A stretch of DNA of 48,548 bases from an uncultured Butyrivibrio sp. Its GTDB lineage: Bacteria; Bacillota; Clostridia; Lachnospirales; Lachnospiraceae. Each line of letters begins with the position of its first letter. Within the stretch, counting starts at the first letter, position 1. The notes under the pieces are model-generated. The model was not told where the DNA came from. It was given only the letters and a program-made list of their open reading frames with translations, and ran no database searches. Shown piece by piece: positions 28,074 to 36,858 of this stretch. The stretch is from contig CAMNOS010000004.1 in NCBI GenBank assembly GCA_946546925.1, positions 1-48,548 on the forward strand. The letters are read 5' to 3'. The position numbers and the translations under genes are program-made.

Positions 28074-28307
28074 ATGGATAAAGAATTAAAGAATGCGGAA
28101 CTTGAGATGGATGAGCTTGACAGTGTCAGTGGAGGACTGCAGGCAGGAAACCTTCTTTTTACAGGAAAAGAGGTTAAGACAACCACTAATACGGTTTTCA
28201 CAGGCAAGAAAAAGAAAGCCGGAAGCCTTGTCTACAAAGAAGAGAGCAAGGTAAAAGGTGAAACACTTCTTTCCGGAGACGTTATAGAAAAGAGCACATA
28301 CTGCTGA
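28074..28307 (+). CDS. Small peptide with double-glycine (bacteriocin-type) leader
   Basis: MDKELKNAELEMDELDSVSGG|LQAGNLLFTGKEVK...EKSTYC; AAGGAGG Shine-Dalgarno. Confidence 0.75.
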   Translation: MDKELKNAELEMDELDSVSGGLQAGNLLFTGKEVKTTTNTVFTGKKKKAGSLVYKEESKVKGETLLSGDVIEKSTYC

Positions 28308-28349
28308 TGGAATGAGCTGTAAGCGTTTTTGGATCAGTAACTGTTGTTT

Positions 28350-28380
28350 GAGTGTGGAATTTTATCCACACTCTTTTTTT
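28350..28380 (+). terminator. Intrinsic terminator
   Basis: GAGTGTGGA-attttA-TCCACACTC followed by T7. Confidence 0.88.
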
Positions 28381-28444
28381 ACATATAAATATGTGGGACA
28401 TGATATAATGATGCCTGAATAAAAGATTGAGGCAGTAAATACCA

Positions 28445-30565
28445 ATGAAAAAAAAAGACAGAAACAGGCGCTTTTCTTCGAGAAAGGCACAGCTTAAATC
28501 GGACGTGGAGAGGGCTGAAAAACTCTTCCCGCGAAAAGAATTTGATGAATACTGGAAAAAGAATTCAAAGGAAGTCTCGGGGGCGGTCTATGAGGCTTTA
28601 TTGGATGTGCTTTCCAGTGAAAAAATATATGCCCAGGGCAGGACAGCTTTCGGATATGTGCAAAAACAGGAGCTTCACAGGGGAAATGTAGGAAACTACT
28701 GTGAAACTCTTCCGGATAAGATAAACGGCAATATCTTAAGGGAGATGCTGCCGGGTATTGGGCATATCATATACGGTGCGATACTTGGAAGTGACAACAT
28801 CCCCGTGGTGGAGTTTGCCGCCCAGACCAGAGAAAAAGCCGCTACCAAGGTTATCATGGCGCATCTTCGTGAGACAAAAAGGACTAGGGACATAGTAAGC
28901 TATGTCAGGAACAACCTGACTGAACTGGTGGTGTTCGAACAGCTCCTTGAAAACCCTCATTATACGCATGTTGCAGAAAGGCTTAAGAGCACAATGGCTG
29001 CAAAGCAGCTCCTTTTGGAGAATCTTCAGACTTCTACCCCTGATGACTACACGCAGCTCTTTCCTGATGCAAGAAAGATGAAGAGGCACTTCATTCTGCA
29101 TATAGGTCCCACCAATTCAGGCAAGACCTATCAGGCCATGGAGGACCTCAGAGGGGCAGAGAGCGGAATATATCTGGCACCCTTAAGGCTTCTTGCTTAC
29201 GAGCAGTATGAGAAGATGAACCGGGAGGGATGCCCGTGCTCTATGATAACAGGAGAAGAGCAGATCTTCGAAGCGGGCTCTTTTCACCAGTCATCGACCA
29301 TCGAGATGCTCAATCTCGAGGATGAGTGGGACATGGCGGTAATTGACGAAGCCCAGATGGTGTCGGATGAACAAAGGGGCGGCTCATGGACCAGCGCGAT
29401 CCTGGGGCTTAGAGCGCCTGTCATACATATATGCGCATCACCCGATGCACAGAAGATCCTGATCAAGATGATCGAATCCTGCAAGGACAGCTATGAAGTG
29501 CAGTATCATGAGCGAAAGACGCCGCTTGTGATGGATGAAAACGCCATGGACTTCAGGTTTCCCGAGGATGTGCAAAAGGGCGATGCCCTTATAGTGTTTA
29601 CAAGAAAAGATGTGCACAGTGTGGCTGCCGAGCTTCAGGCTGCGGGAACAAAGTGCAGTATTATCTATGGCTCACTTCCGTATGATGTCCGTCACAGGGA
29701 AGCAGGGAAGTTTGCAGACGGCGAGACTGACGTGGTAGTGGCAACGGATGCGATCGGAATGGGCATGAATCTGCCAATCAGAAGGATTGTGTTCCTTCAG
29801 ACGATCAAATTTGACGGGGTAAAAGAGAGGTCTCTGAGCGCGTCTGAGGTCAGACAGATAGCGGGAAGAGCCGGAAGATACGGCCTGTACGACACAGGGC
29901 TTGTGACTTCTTACTATGATTACTGGCTTATTGAGAATCTTCTGTCTCAGAGAGTCCCAAGTATTAAGAAGGCGATGATAAGCATCCCCACCGAGTTTCT
30001 TGAAAAAGACGGGAAAGTCTCCACGATCCTTGAGCTGTGGAACCAGATCCCGGCGGCCAATTTCTATGACAAAGGCGATATTTCCGAGAAGATCAAGGTG
30101 GCGAAGGCTCTGGAGAATATAGGCGACAACAGGGAGATCATAAGGCAGTTTATAAGGATACCCGTTAATCCCGACAACAAAGAGATATTTGATATTTTTC
30201 TGGATTTTTACAGGGCACTGTACAGAGGAAAAGAGCCTCATCTCTACGATGTAATGAACAGATACAGGTGTGAAGATATAAGCGGAGAGGAAAAGAGCGA
30301 TCTTCAGAGACTTGAGATGAGCAGCGCCGTCTATGACATGCTGTATTCATTTACCAGATTCTTCGGCAATGAGGAGGACCTTCGGGACATAATCGAGATA
30401 AAGAGATCCATATCCGCCAAGATCTTTGTGATCCTGGATAAGCAGAAACTAAGCCTCAGGACCTGCCCGAACTGTGGCAAAAAGCTTAAATGGTCCTATA
30501 AGTTCAATATCTGTCAGGAGTGTTATAGACGAGGTAGAACAGCCCGTTTTATCCCTGAGAATTAG
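28445..30565 (+). CDS. SUV3-like DExH helicase with C-terminal zinc ribbon
   Basis: HIGPTNSGKTYQAM; VIDEAQM; IIYGSLPYDVRHREAGKF; ATDAIGMGMNLPIRRIVF; CPNCGKKLKWSYKFNICQECYRRG. Confidence 0.87.
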   Translation: MKKKDRNRRFSSRKAQLKSDVERAEKLFPRKEFDEYWKKNSKEVSGAVYEALLDVLSSEKIYAQGRTAFGYVQKQELHRGNVGNYCETLPDKINGNILREMLPGIGHIIYGAILGSDNIPVVEFAAQTREKAATKVIMAHLRETKRTRDIVSYVRNNLTELVVFEQLLENPHYTHVAERLKSTMAAKQLLLENLQTSTPDDYTQLFPDARKMKRHFILHIGPTNSGKTYQAMEDLRGAESGIYLAPLRLLAYEQYEKMNREGCPCSMITGEEQIFEAGSFHQSSTIEMLNLEDEWDMAVIDEAQMVSDEQRGGSWTSAILGLRAPVIHICASPDAQKILIKMIESCKDSYEVQYHERKTPLVMDENAMDFRFPEDVQKGDALIVFTRKDVHSVAAELQAAGTKCSIIYGSLPYDVRHREAGKFADGETDVVVATDAIGMGMNLPIRRIVFLQTIKFDGVKERSLSASEVRQIAGRAGRYGLYDTGLVTSYYDYWLIENLLSQRVPSIKKAMISIPTEFLEKDGKVSTILELWNQIPAANFYDKGDISEKIKVAKALENIGDNREIIRQFIRIPVNPDNKEIFDIFLDFYRALYRGKEPHLYDVMNRYRCEDISGEEKSDLQRLEMSSAVYDMLYSFTRFFGNEEDLRDIIEIKRSISAKIFVILDKQKLSLRTCPNCGKKLKWSYKFNICQECYRRGRTARFIPEN

Positions 30566-31925
30566 CAGGTTTTCTGTATTTGAGATAGAAATAGAAAACT
30601 TCAAATATACAGCAGCACACCCACCCGACAGGATAGCCAAAGCCCACGAGCAGAGGCGTATTGTCGACGAAACGGGTCACGATAAACAGATATATCTGCC
30701 GTATGACGACAAAAGATGCCAGCATGATGACCATAGGTGCCCTGGCGTCGCCTCTTCCGCGCAAAGCGCCGGCAAGGGTGTGATTTACACAGTTGAACAG
30801 CAAAAAGAATACATTGGCATGGATAAACAGAGAGCCATACTCAATCACGGATTCATCTCCGGAGAAGAGTCGTATGGCGGGCCTTGCAAAAATAAACAGA
30901 ACAAGAGCGATCAGGAATGTGGTGGCAAGCGCCATTAAAATGGCGGTAACAGTACCCTGATCCGCTCTTTTTTTTCTGCCTGCGCCTATGTTCTGACTGA
31001 CAAAAGTGGTGGCGGCCATGGCCATGCTCTGCATGGGCAGCATGATGAAGGAGTCAAGCTTGTTGTAGCTGCTCCAACCGGCCATGCAGCCTGAACCGAA
31101 ATGGTTTATGTATGACTGGACAAATACGTTGGAAAAAGCTGTGATAACCGACTGAATGCCAGCGGGAAGTCCCACTGTGACTATCATTTTGATTGTATCG
31201 GTATCCAGACCAAGATCCTTCCAGGACAGCTTATAAATATCATTTGTTCTCAATAGAAGCGCAAGAATAAGGACTGCGGAGACAGCCTGAGAAATGATGG
31301 TGGCATATGCTACACCCTCGATGCCCATATGGATGACCACGACAAAAAGAAGGTCGAGTACGATGTTCAAAAGGCTTGTAAGGATAAGGAAATAAAGGGG
31401 CCTTAATGTGTCGCCCACAGCGCGGAGTATTCCGCTTCCCATGTTGTAGATAAGAAGACCGGAAAATCCCAGAAAGTAAATTGTCAGATAGGTCGTAGCA
31501 TCCGGAAAAACGTCTTCGGGTGTCGCCATGAATCTGAGCATGGGCTTTACGCCAATGGTCCCGAGCAGTGTGAGAACAGCGCAGAAGATAAAGGTGACGG
31601 TCATTGTCGTTTCGATGGCTGTATGAAGGCGCCCGTGTTCCTTTGAGCCGAAGAACCGTGATATTACAACACTTGCGCCAATAGAAAAACCGTTAAAAAA
31701 GAACACCATCATATTTGTTATCATGGTGGTGGACCCTACGGCAGCCAGGGCCTCTTTTCCCACAAAATTGCCCACAACAATGGAATCCACTGTGTTGTAG
31801 AGCATCTGGAAGATGTTCCCCAGCATCAGAGGCAGGGAGAACGAGATGATCTGCATAGCGATGGATCCGGTTGTCATATCTTTGGTTGTGGTTGCGGTTT
31901 TTGAAACTGCCAAAATACTCTCCAA
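30549..31925 (-). CDS. MATE family efflux transporter
   Basis: Multi-TM; FSLPLMLGNIFQMLYNTVDSIVVGNFVGKEALAAVG. Confidence 0.93.
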   Translation of the reverse strand: MESILAVSKTATTTKDMTTGSIAMQIISFSLPLMLGNIFQMLYNTVDSIVVGNFVGKEALAAVGSTTMITNMMVFFFNGFSIGASVVISRFFGSKEHGRLHTAIETTMTVTFIFCAVLTLLGTIGVKPMLRFMATPEDVFPDATTYLTIYFLGFSGLLIYNMGSGILRAVGDTLRPLYFLILTSLLNIVLDLLFVVVIHMGIEGVAYATIISQAVSAVLILALLLRTNDIYKLSWKDLGLDTDTIKMIVTVGLPAGIQSVITAFSNVFVQSYINHFGSGCMAGWSSYNKLDSFIMLPMQSMAMAATTFVSQNIGAGRKKRADQGTVTAILMALATTFLIALVLFIFARPAIRLFSGDESVIEYGSLFIHANVFFLLFNCVNHTLAGALRGRGDARAPMVIMLASFVVIRQIYLFIVTRFVDNTPLLVGFGYPVGWVCCCIFEVFYFYLKYRKPANSQG

Positions 31926-32027
31926 AATCTCAATGTTACAAACTGTTTATCGAAATATCATTATATAACATAATATCAGAATCAGCGAAGGGGCGGGATG
32001 TATTTTTTGAACGGACACCTGCGCATA

Positions 32028-32056
32028 TTGACTAATTAATCCCGATTTGCTATTGT
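32028..32056 (+). promoter_or_regulatory. Sigma70-type promoter TTGACT-N17-TATTGT upstream of riboswitch
   Basis: Near-consensus -35, 17-bp spacer, immediately upstream of the aptamer. Confidence 0.65.
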
Positions 32057-32062
32057 TGTCAT

Positions 32063-32160
32063 TGGTAAAAGGGAGTAGTTGGCATACGCTTTGGCTGTAT
32101 GTAACATGGTCCGTCAGTACGGGTTCGCCCCGGGCATGTTGTAATTAGCGAGACTTTTGC
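32063..32160 (+). ncRNA. yybP-ykoY (Mn2+-sensing) riboswitch aptamer candidate
   Basis: 5' GTAAAAGGGAGTAG ... 3' TTAGCGAGACTTTTGC flanks characteristic of yybP-ykoY; P1 pairing GTAAAAG/CTTTTGC; internal ACGGGTTCGCCCCGGGCATGTTG. Confidence 0.8.
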
Positions 32161-32191
32161 TGCTTTTTGCAGTAGAAGTCTCTTTTTTTAT
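32149..32191 (+). terminator. Riboswitch expression-platform terminator
   Basis: GAGACTT-t-TGCTGC ... GCAGTAGAAGTCTCTTTTTTT; its 5' strand overlaps the aptamer 3' strand. Confidence 0.82.
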
Positions 32192-32222
32192 AAATCAATG
32201 AGAGAAGAGGAAGGAAAACTAA

Positions 32223-33494
32223 ATGAAAACTCTGGCAATAATTCTTTTTATCGCGATGTACGTGGGGCTGATCGCATTCCCCAAAAAGAGAGCACAGATA
32301 GCTCTTTTAGTAGCAGCGATCTTTGTTGTGACAGGCATTCTGCCATATACTCAGATCATTGAGGCGGTCGACTGGAACGTTCTTCTGATGATCTTCGGCA
32401 CACTGCTTCTTGTGGATTATTTCATAGAATCCAAGATGCCGAATCTGATAGCCGACAAACTGCTTAATCTGGCGCCCAACGTAATGTGGGTGACCATCCT
32501 TATGTCGCTCTTTTCAGGAATAATTTCAGCCTTTATCGATAATGTGGCAACACTTCTGATGGTTGCGCCGGTTGGTCTTGCTATCTGCAAAAAACTCAAG
32601 ATCAACCCTGTTCCCATGATCATAAGTATTGCGGTTTCTTCAAACCTTCAGGGAGCTGCAACACTGGTGGGCGATACCACATCGATCATGCTCGGCGCAT
32701 ACGCAGGAATGGACTTTATGGATTTCTTCTGGATGGACGGGAGACTCAGTATCTTTTTTGCAGTTGAGCTTGGTGCGCTTCTTACTATCCCGATCATGAT
32801 GGTTCTTTTCCGCAAGGACAAGTACCCTGTATCATCAAATGAGACAACCAGGGTAACCGATTATGTACCTACCATTATGATGGTAGCTCACGTTGTGCTC
32901 CTCATGCTGGCTTCCTTTATTCCCAACAAGCCCGAGCTCACAAACGGTATGATCTGTCTTGTGTGCAGCCTTGTGGGCATGGTATGGGAATACTTCAAGG
33001 ACCACGATCTGGACAGGGTAAAGAGAGTAATGAAGAATGTGGACTACGACACAGTGCTCCTTCTTACAGGTCTCTTCATGGTTATCGGCGGTATAACCAA
33101 CATGGGAGTTGTGGATGACCTCGCCGGATTTATCGTAAGAACAGGCGGAAACAACCTGTTTCTTCTGTTTACTATAGTTGTCTGGGGATCCGTACTTGTA
33201 TCTGCGTTTATAGACAACATTCCATATGTGGCAACAATGCTTCCGGTGCTTCAGGGAGTAACGCTTTCTCTTGGCATATCTCCAAACCTTCTGTATTTCG
33301 GTCTTTTGTGCGGAGCAACGCTCGGCGGAAACATAACACCCGTAGGTGCAAGCTGCAATATTGCAGGCGTAGGCATGCTTAGAAAAGAGGGCTATGAGGT
33401 AAGCTTTAAGGATTTTGTGAGGATAGGAATTCCTTTCACTCTTGCTGCGGTCATCGGCGGATATGTATTTTTATGGCTTGTATGGAGTAAATAA
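32223..33494 (+). CDS. ArsB/NhaD/SLC13-type permease (ion transporter superfamily)
   Basis: ~11 TM helices; internal duplicated motifs AFIDNVATLLMVAP and AFIDNIPYVATMLP. Confidence 0.85.
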   Translation: MKTLAIILFIAMYVGLIAFPKKRAQIALLVAAIFVVTGILPYTQIIEAVDWNVLLMIFGTLLLVDYFIESKMPNLIADKLLNLAPNVMWVTILMSLFSGIISAFIDNVATLLMVAPVGLAICKKLKINPVPMIISIAVSSNLQGAATLVGDTTSIMLGAYAGMDFMDFFWMDGRLSIFFAVELGALLTIPIMMVLFRKDKYPVSSNETTRVTDYVPTIMMVAHVVLLMLASFIPNKPELTNGMICLVCSLVGMVWEYFKDHDLDRVKRVMKNVDYDTVLLLTGLFMVIGGITNMGVVDDLAGFIVRTGGNNLFLLFTIVVWGSVLVSAFIDNIPYVATMLPVLQGVTLSLGISPNLLYFGLLCGATLGGNITPVGASCNIAGVGMLRKEGYEVSFKDFVRIGIPFTLAAVIGGYVFLWLVWSK

Positions 33495-33517
33495 GTGTTG
33501 TAAGGCGGGGGACTGAA

Positions 33518-34030
33518 ATGGGGAAAAAGAGGAGTCTGTTTGTCAACGGTTCGGGGGAAAAGATCTGGTCGGTGATCATCGCTGTGTCGCTGGTCATACT
33601 TGCAGGAATAGCGCTGATATCAGTGCTTTTATGGCAGTCTGTCAGTCTCAGGGAATTCAAGGTGGACGTATTTGTTCTGTGCAGTGAGTCGGATATCTGT
33701 GTGGCTACAGGTTCCGAAGGAAAGGTCAAGATAAACGACGGAAACCTTTCGGCAATTTACGCACTGATCAGAAAGGCTCACGGAAGAATTTATAACAAGA
33801 CTGCGGAGCCACTCGATTCTGTGAGTTTTGCGTTTGATTGTCACGACAACAAATGGGATATGCAGATTGACAAGATGAGCGACGAGATCCTGAGGATAAA
33901 ACTGACAGGTCCAAGGGATTATGAGCTGTACATCGCCAACAGACAGAGCTTTGAGGAATTTGCCAAAGTTGCTTCCGTGAAGGGATACAATGTAGCTAAC
34001 AAGCTCATCGGTGCAAAGAAAGATGGCTGA
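33518..34030 (+). CDS. Single-pass membrane protein, unknown function
   Basis: N-terminal TM then soluble domain; ORF with GGGGG upstream. Confidence 0.6.
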   Translation: MGKKRSLFVNGSGEKIWSVIIAVSLVILAGIALISVLLWQSVSLREFKVDVFVLCSESDICVATGSEGKVKINDGNLSAIYALIRKAHGRIYNKTAEPLDSVSFAFDCHDNKWDMQIDKMSDEILRIKLTGPRDYELYIANRQSFEEFAKVASVKGYNVANKLIGAKKDG

Positions 34031-34064
34031 TTTACGCACTAATATAACGCATATATAACACATA

Positions 34065-34076
34065 TGTTATATAACA
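34065..34076. repeat. TGTTATATAACA palindrome
   Basis: 12-bp perfect palindrome; with 34052-34060 TATATAACA also forms an inverted repeat. Confidence 0.8.
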
Positions 34077-34099
34077 ATTATTTATAAAAGGTATAATAA

Positions 34100-35659
34100 A
34101 TGAGTATTTTAAATGTTGAGCATCTTACTCACGGCTTTGGAGACAGAGCCATTTTTGATGACGTGTCCTTCAGGCTTTTGAAGGGTGAACACATAGGACT
34201 TGTTGGCGCCAACGGCGAGGGCAAGTCCACATTTATGAACATAATAACGGGAAAGCTCATGCCTGACGCAGGCAATATTGAGTGGGCTAAGAATGTAAAG
34301 GCCGGGTATCTTGACCAGCATGCGGTTCTGAAAGAGGGTATGACCATAAGAGATGTACTGGCGTCTGCTTATGAGGAACTCTTTGACATGGAAAAGAGGA
34401 TGAACGAGATCTGCGATGCCATGGCAGAGGCCGATGAAAAACAGCTTGAGGAATATATGGAGGAACTGGGGACCATCCAGGATCTTCTCACCAACCATGA
34501 CTTCTACCTGATCGATTCTAAGATAGATGAGGTTTCAAGAGCGCTGGGCTTTTTGGAGCTTGGGCTGGACAGGGATGTCACAGAGCTGTCGGGAGGTCAG
34601 AGAACCAAGATCCTTCTGGCCAAGCTTCTTTTGCAGAAGCCAGATATTCTGCTTCTGGATGAGCCGACCAACTATCTGGATGCGGAACACATAGTCTGGC
34701 TCACCAGATATCTTCAGGAGTATGAGAATGCCTTTATTCTCATTTCCCATGATATTCCGTTCCTCAACAGTGTGGTTAACATCATATACCACATGGACGG
34801 GCAGACCCACAGTCTTGACAGGTATGTTGGGGACTATGACAAATTCATGGAGGTGTATGAGGCCAAAAAGGCCCAGAGAGAGGCGGCTTACAACAGACAA
34901 CAGCAGGAGATAGCGGATCTCAAGGACTTTGTGGCAAGAAATAAGGCAAGGATAGCCACAAGGAACATGGCAATGGCCAGGCAGAAGAAACTTGACAGCA
35001 TGGAGATAATTGAGAAGGTCCAGGAAAAGCCCAAGCCTGAGTTCAATTTCAAGACTGCGCGCACTCCCGGCAAATTCCTGTTTGAGATAAAGGATCTTGT
35101 GATCGGCTATAACGAGCCTCTTTCAAAACCCATCAATCTCTTTATCGAGAGAAACTCCTTTACTGTGCTCACAGGAGCCAACGGAATAGGAAAGACAACT
35201 CTTTTAAAGAGTATTCTCGGGCTTATCCCGGCGCTTTCAGGCAGTGTTCAGAGGGGCGAGAATGTAGAGATAGGATATTTTGAGCAGGAGATGCCGCCGA
35301 ATACGGAGACAACATGCCTTGAGGAGATCTGGAATGAATTCCCCTCATTTTCACAGTATGAGGTGCGCTCGGCTCTTGCCAAATGCGGCCTTACAACCAA
35401 GCATATAGAGAGTAAGTGCAGGGTCCTCTCCGGAGGCGAGCAGGCAAAAGTAAGGCTCTGCAAGCTCATAAACAGGGAGTCCAACATCCTGGTTCTGGAC
35501 GAGCCTACGAACCATCTGGATGTCGACGCCAAAGAGGAGCTTCACAGAGCCTTAAAAGAGTACAGGGGAACTGTTGTTATGGTATGTCACGAACCTGATT
35601 TTTATCAGGACCTTGCTACAGAAGTAATGGACTGCACCAAGTGGACCACGAAGGTGTGA
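34100..35659 (+). CDS. ABC-F family ATPase
   Basis: Two ABC domains in one chain (GANGEGKST, GANGIGKTT), LSGGQRTKILLAKLLL and LSGGEQAKVRLCKL, no TM region. Confidence 0.93.
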   Translation: MSILNVEHLTHGFGDRAIFDDVSFRLLKGEHIGLVGANGEGKSTFMNIITGKLMPDAGNIEWAKNVKAGYLDQHAVLKEGMTIRDVLASAYEELFDMEKRMNEICDAMAEADEKQLEEYMEELGTIQDLLTNHDFYLIDSKIDEVSRALGFLELGLDRDVTELSGGQRTKILLAKLLLQKPDILLLDEPTNYLDAEHIVWLTRYLQEYENAFILISHDIPFLNSVVNIIYHMDGQTHSLDRYVGDYDKFMEVYEAKKAQREAAYNRQQQEIADLKDFVARNKARIATRNMAMARQKKLDSMEIIEKVQEKPKPEFNFKTARTPGKFLFEIKDLVIGYNEPLSKPINLFIERNSFTVLTGANGIGKTTLLKSILGLIPALSGSVQRGENVEIGYFEQEMPPNTETTCLEEIWNEFPSFSQYEVRSALAKCGLTTKHIESKCRVLSGGEQAKVRLCKLINRESNILVLDEPTNHLDVDAKEELHRALKEYRGTVVMVCHEPDFYQDLATEVMDCTKWTTKV

Positions 35660-35673
35660 CAGTTCCTGCAGTC

Positions 35674-36435
35674 TTATTTCTTTTTGAGCAGTTCTTTTGC
35701 AAAATCAATATAGTCAAGACAGGTGTTGCACCTGGGGGCGTAGTCGATCAGAAGCTTTTTTGATTCCTGCGCCTCTTTTGTTTTGATACACTCTCTTATC
35801 ACGGTCTTAAAGAGTTTTGTATCCATCTGTTTTGCTGTTTTGGCGATTTCATCTCTTGTCTCGCGCTCAAGGTTAGATCTTCCGGAATACCTTACAAGGA
35901 GAAGTCCGGCAATTGTAAGATCGCGGTTCTGTCTGCGCTTTACTGACATGATCGTGTCATAGAGCTGCTGAATTCCCTGCATCGCATAGGGGTCTGCCGT
36001 AACCGGGATGATGACTTTATCTGCGGCGATAAGGCAGTTGTACAGGATGATATTGAGTGATGGTGCAGTATCGATCACGATGTATTCGTAACCATCAAGG
36101 TTATCAAGAGCATCTTTTAACCTGTAAAAGCCCTCCAGATCTCCGTCAAGCATTTTCTCTGCCTTGACAAGAAGCGGGTCGGAAGCAACGATATCTCCGT
36201 TTTCGGTGTGCTGGATCGCTTCACTGATAGGGAGCTTGTCTGAGTCAATGATAACGTCGTAAAGAGTTGCAACGTCTTCAATTTTGGCGTCGTATGTACT
36301 GGTGCTGTTCCCCTGGGGATCGGCATCTATTAAGAGAGTTTTGGCCTTCTGTCCAAGAATACCGGCCAGATTTGTGGCGGTGGTACTTTTTCCGATTCCG
36401 CCCTTCTGATTGGCTACTACAAATACTGTTGACAT
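35674..36435 (-). CDS. Second ParA/Soj-like ATPase
   Basis: [43 protein letters not shown]. Confidence 0.92.
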   Translation of the reverse strand: MSTVFVVANQKGGIGKSTTATNLAGILGQKAKTLLIDADPQGNSTSTYDAKIEDVATLYDVIIDSDKLPISEAIQHTENGDIVASDPLLVKAEKMLDGDLEGFYRLKDALDNLDGYEYIVIDTAPSLNIILYNCLIAADKVIIPVTADPYAMQGIQQLYDTIMSVKRRQNRDLTIAGLLLVRYSGRSNLERETRDEIAKTAKQMDTKLFKTVIRECIKTKEAQESKKLLIDYAPRCNTCLDYIDFAKELLKKK

Positions 36436-36448
36436 TTTGACCTCCTCC

Positions 36449-36703
36449 TTAGAAATCGATGCTTCCGTTTAATTTGTCGTTGACCACATAGAAAATCTTG
36501 TTGTCTTCAGGCTTGATATAGACATCAATCTTGGCAAAGTCCGCCTCGGAAAAGCCCTTGGAGAGAGCATCTTCCTTGATCTGAAGAAGGATCTCGTCGG
36601 TTTTTTTGTCCCTGTTCTGGTACTGAACTACAATATTCTTCTGTGCTGTCGCAAAGCTTCCCGTTGCCTCGATAGCTCTTTTTACACTGCTTTGTCTGGC
36701 CAT
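36449..36703 (-). CDS. Small protein, DUF6465-like, partner of second ParA
   Basis: 84 aa, ...[27 protein letters not shown]; operonic with parA. Confidence 0.6.
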   Translation of the reverse strand: MARQSSVKRAIEATGSFATAQKNIVVQYQNRDKKTDEILLQIKEDALSKGFSEADFAKIDVYIKPEDNKIFYVVNDKLNGSIDF

Positions 36704-36858
36704 TTTAATTCCCCCTTTTTAACTTATAAAAATTCACAAACTCTATTGTACCAAATTGACAGTACAATGACTATTATATACGACAGAGAAATGTTTTTCA
36801 CAGATGATTGAATACTTCAGTTAAGTCATGTAAAGTTAAAAGGTGAAAGGGCACTGAT

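Noticed and set aside
28362-28370. TTATCCACA, a perfect DnaA-box sequence
   Set aside because: It is the 3' arm and loop of an intrinsic terminator after the GG peptide gene and is isolated from the origin.
29672-30241. 189-aa antisense ORF
   Set aside because: Antisense to the SUV3-like helicase; no Shine-Dalgarno or family resemblance.
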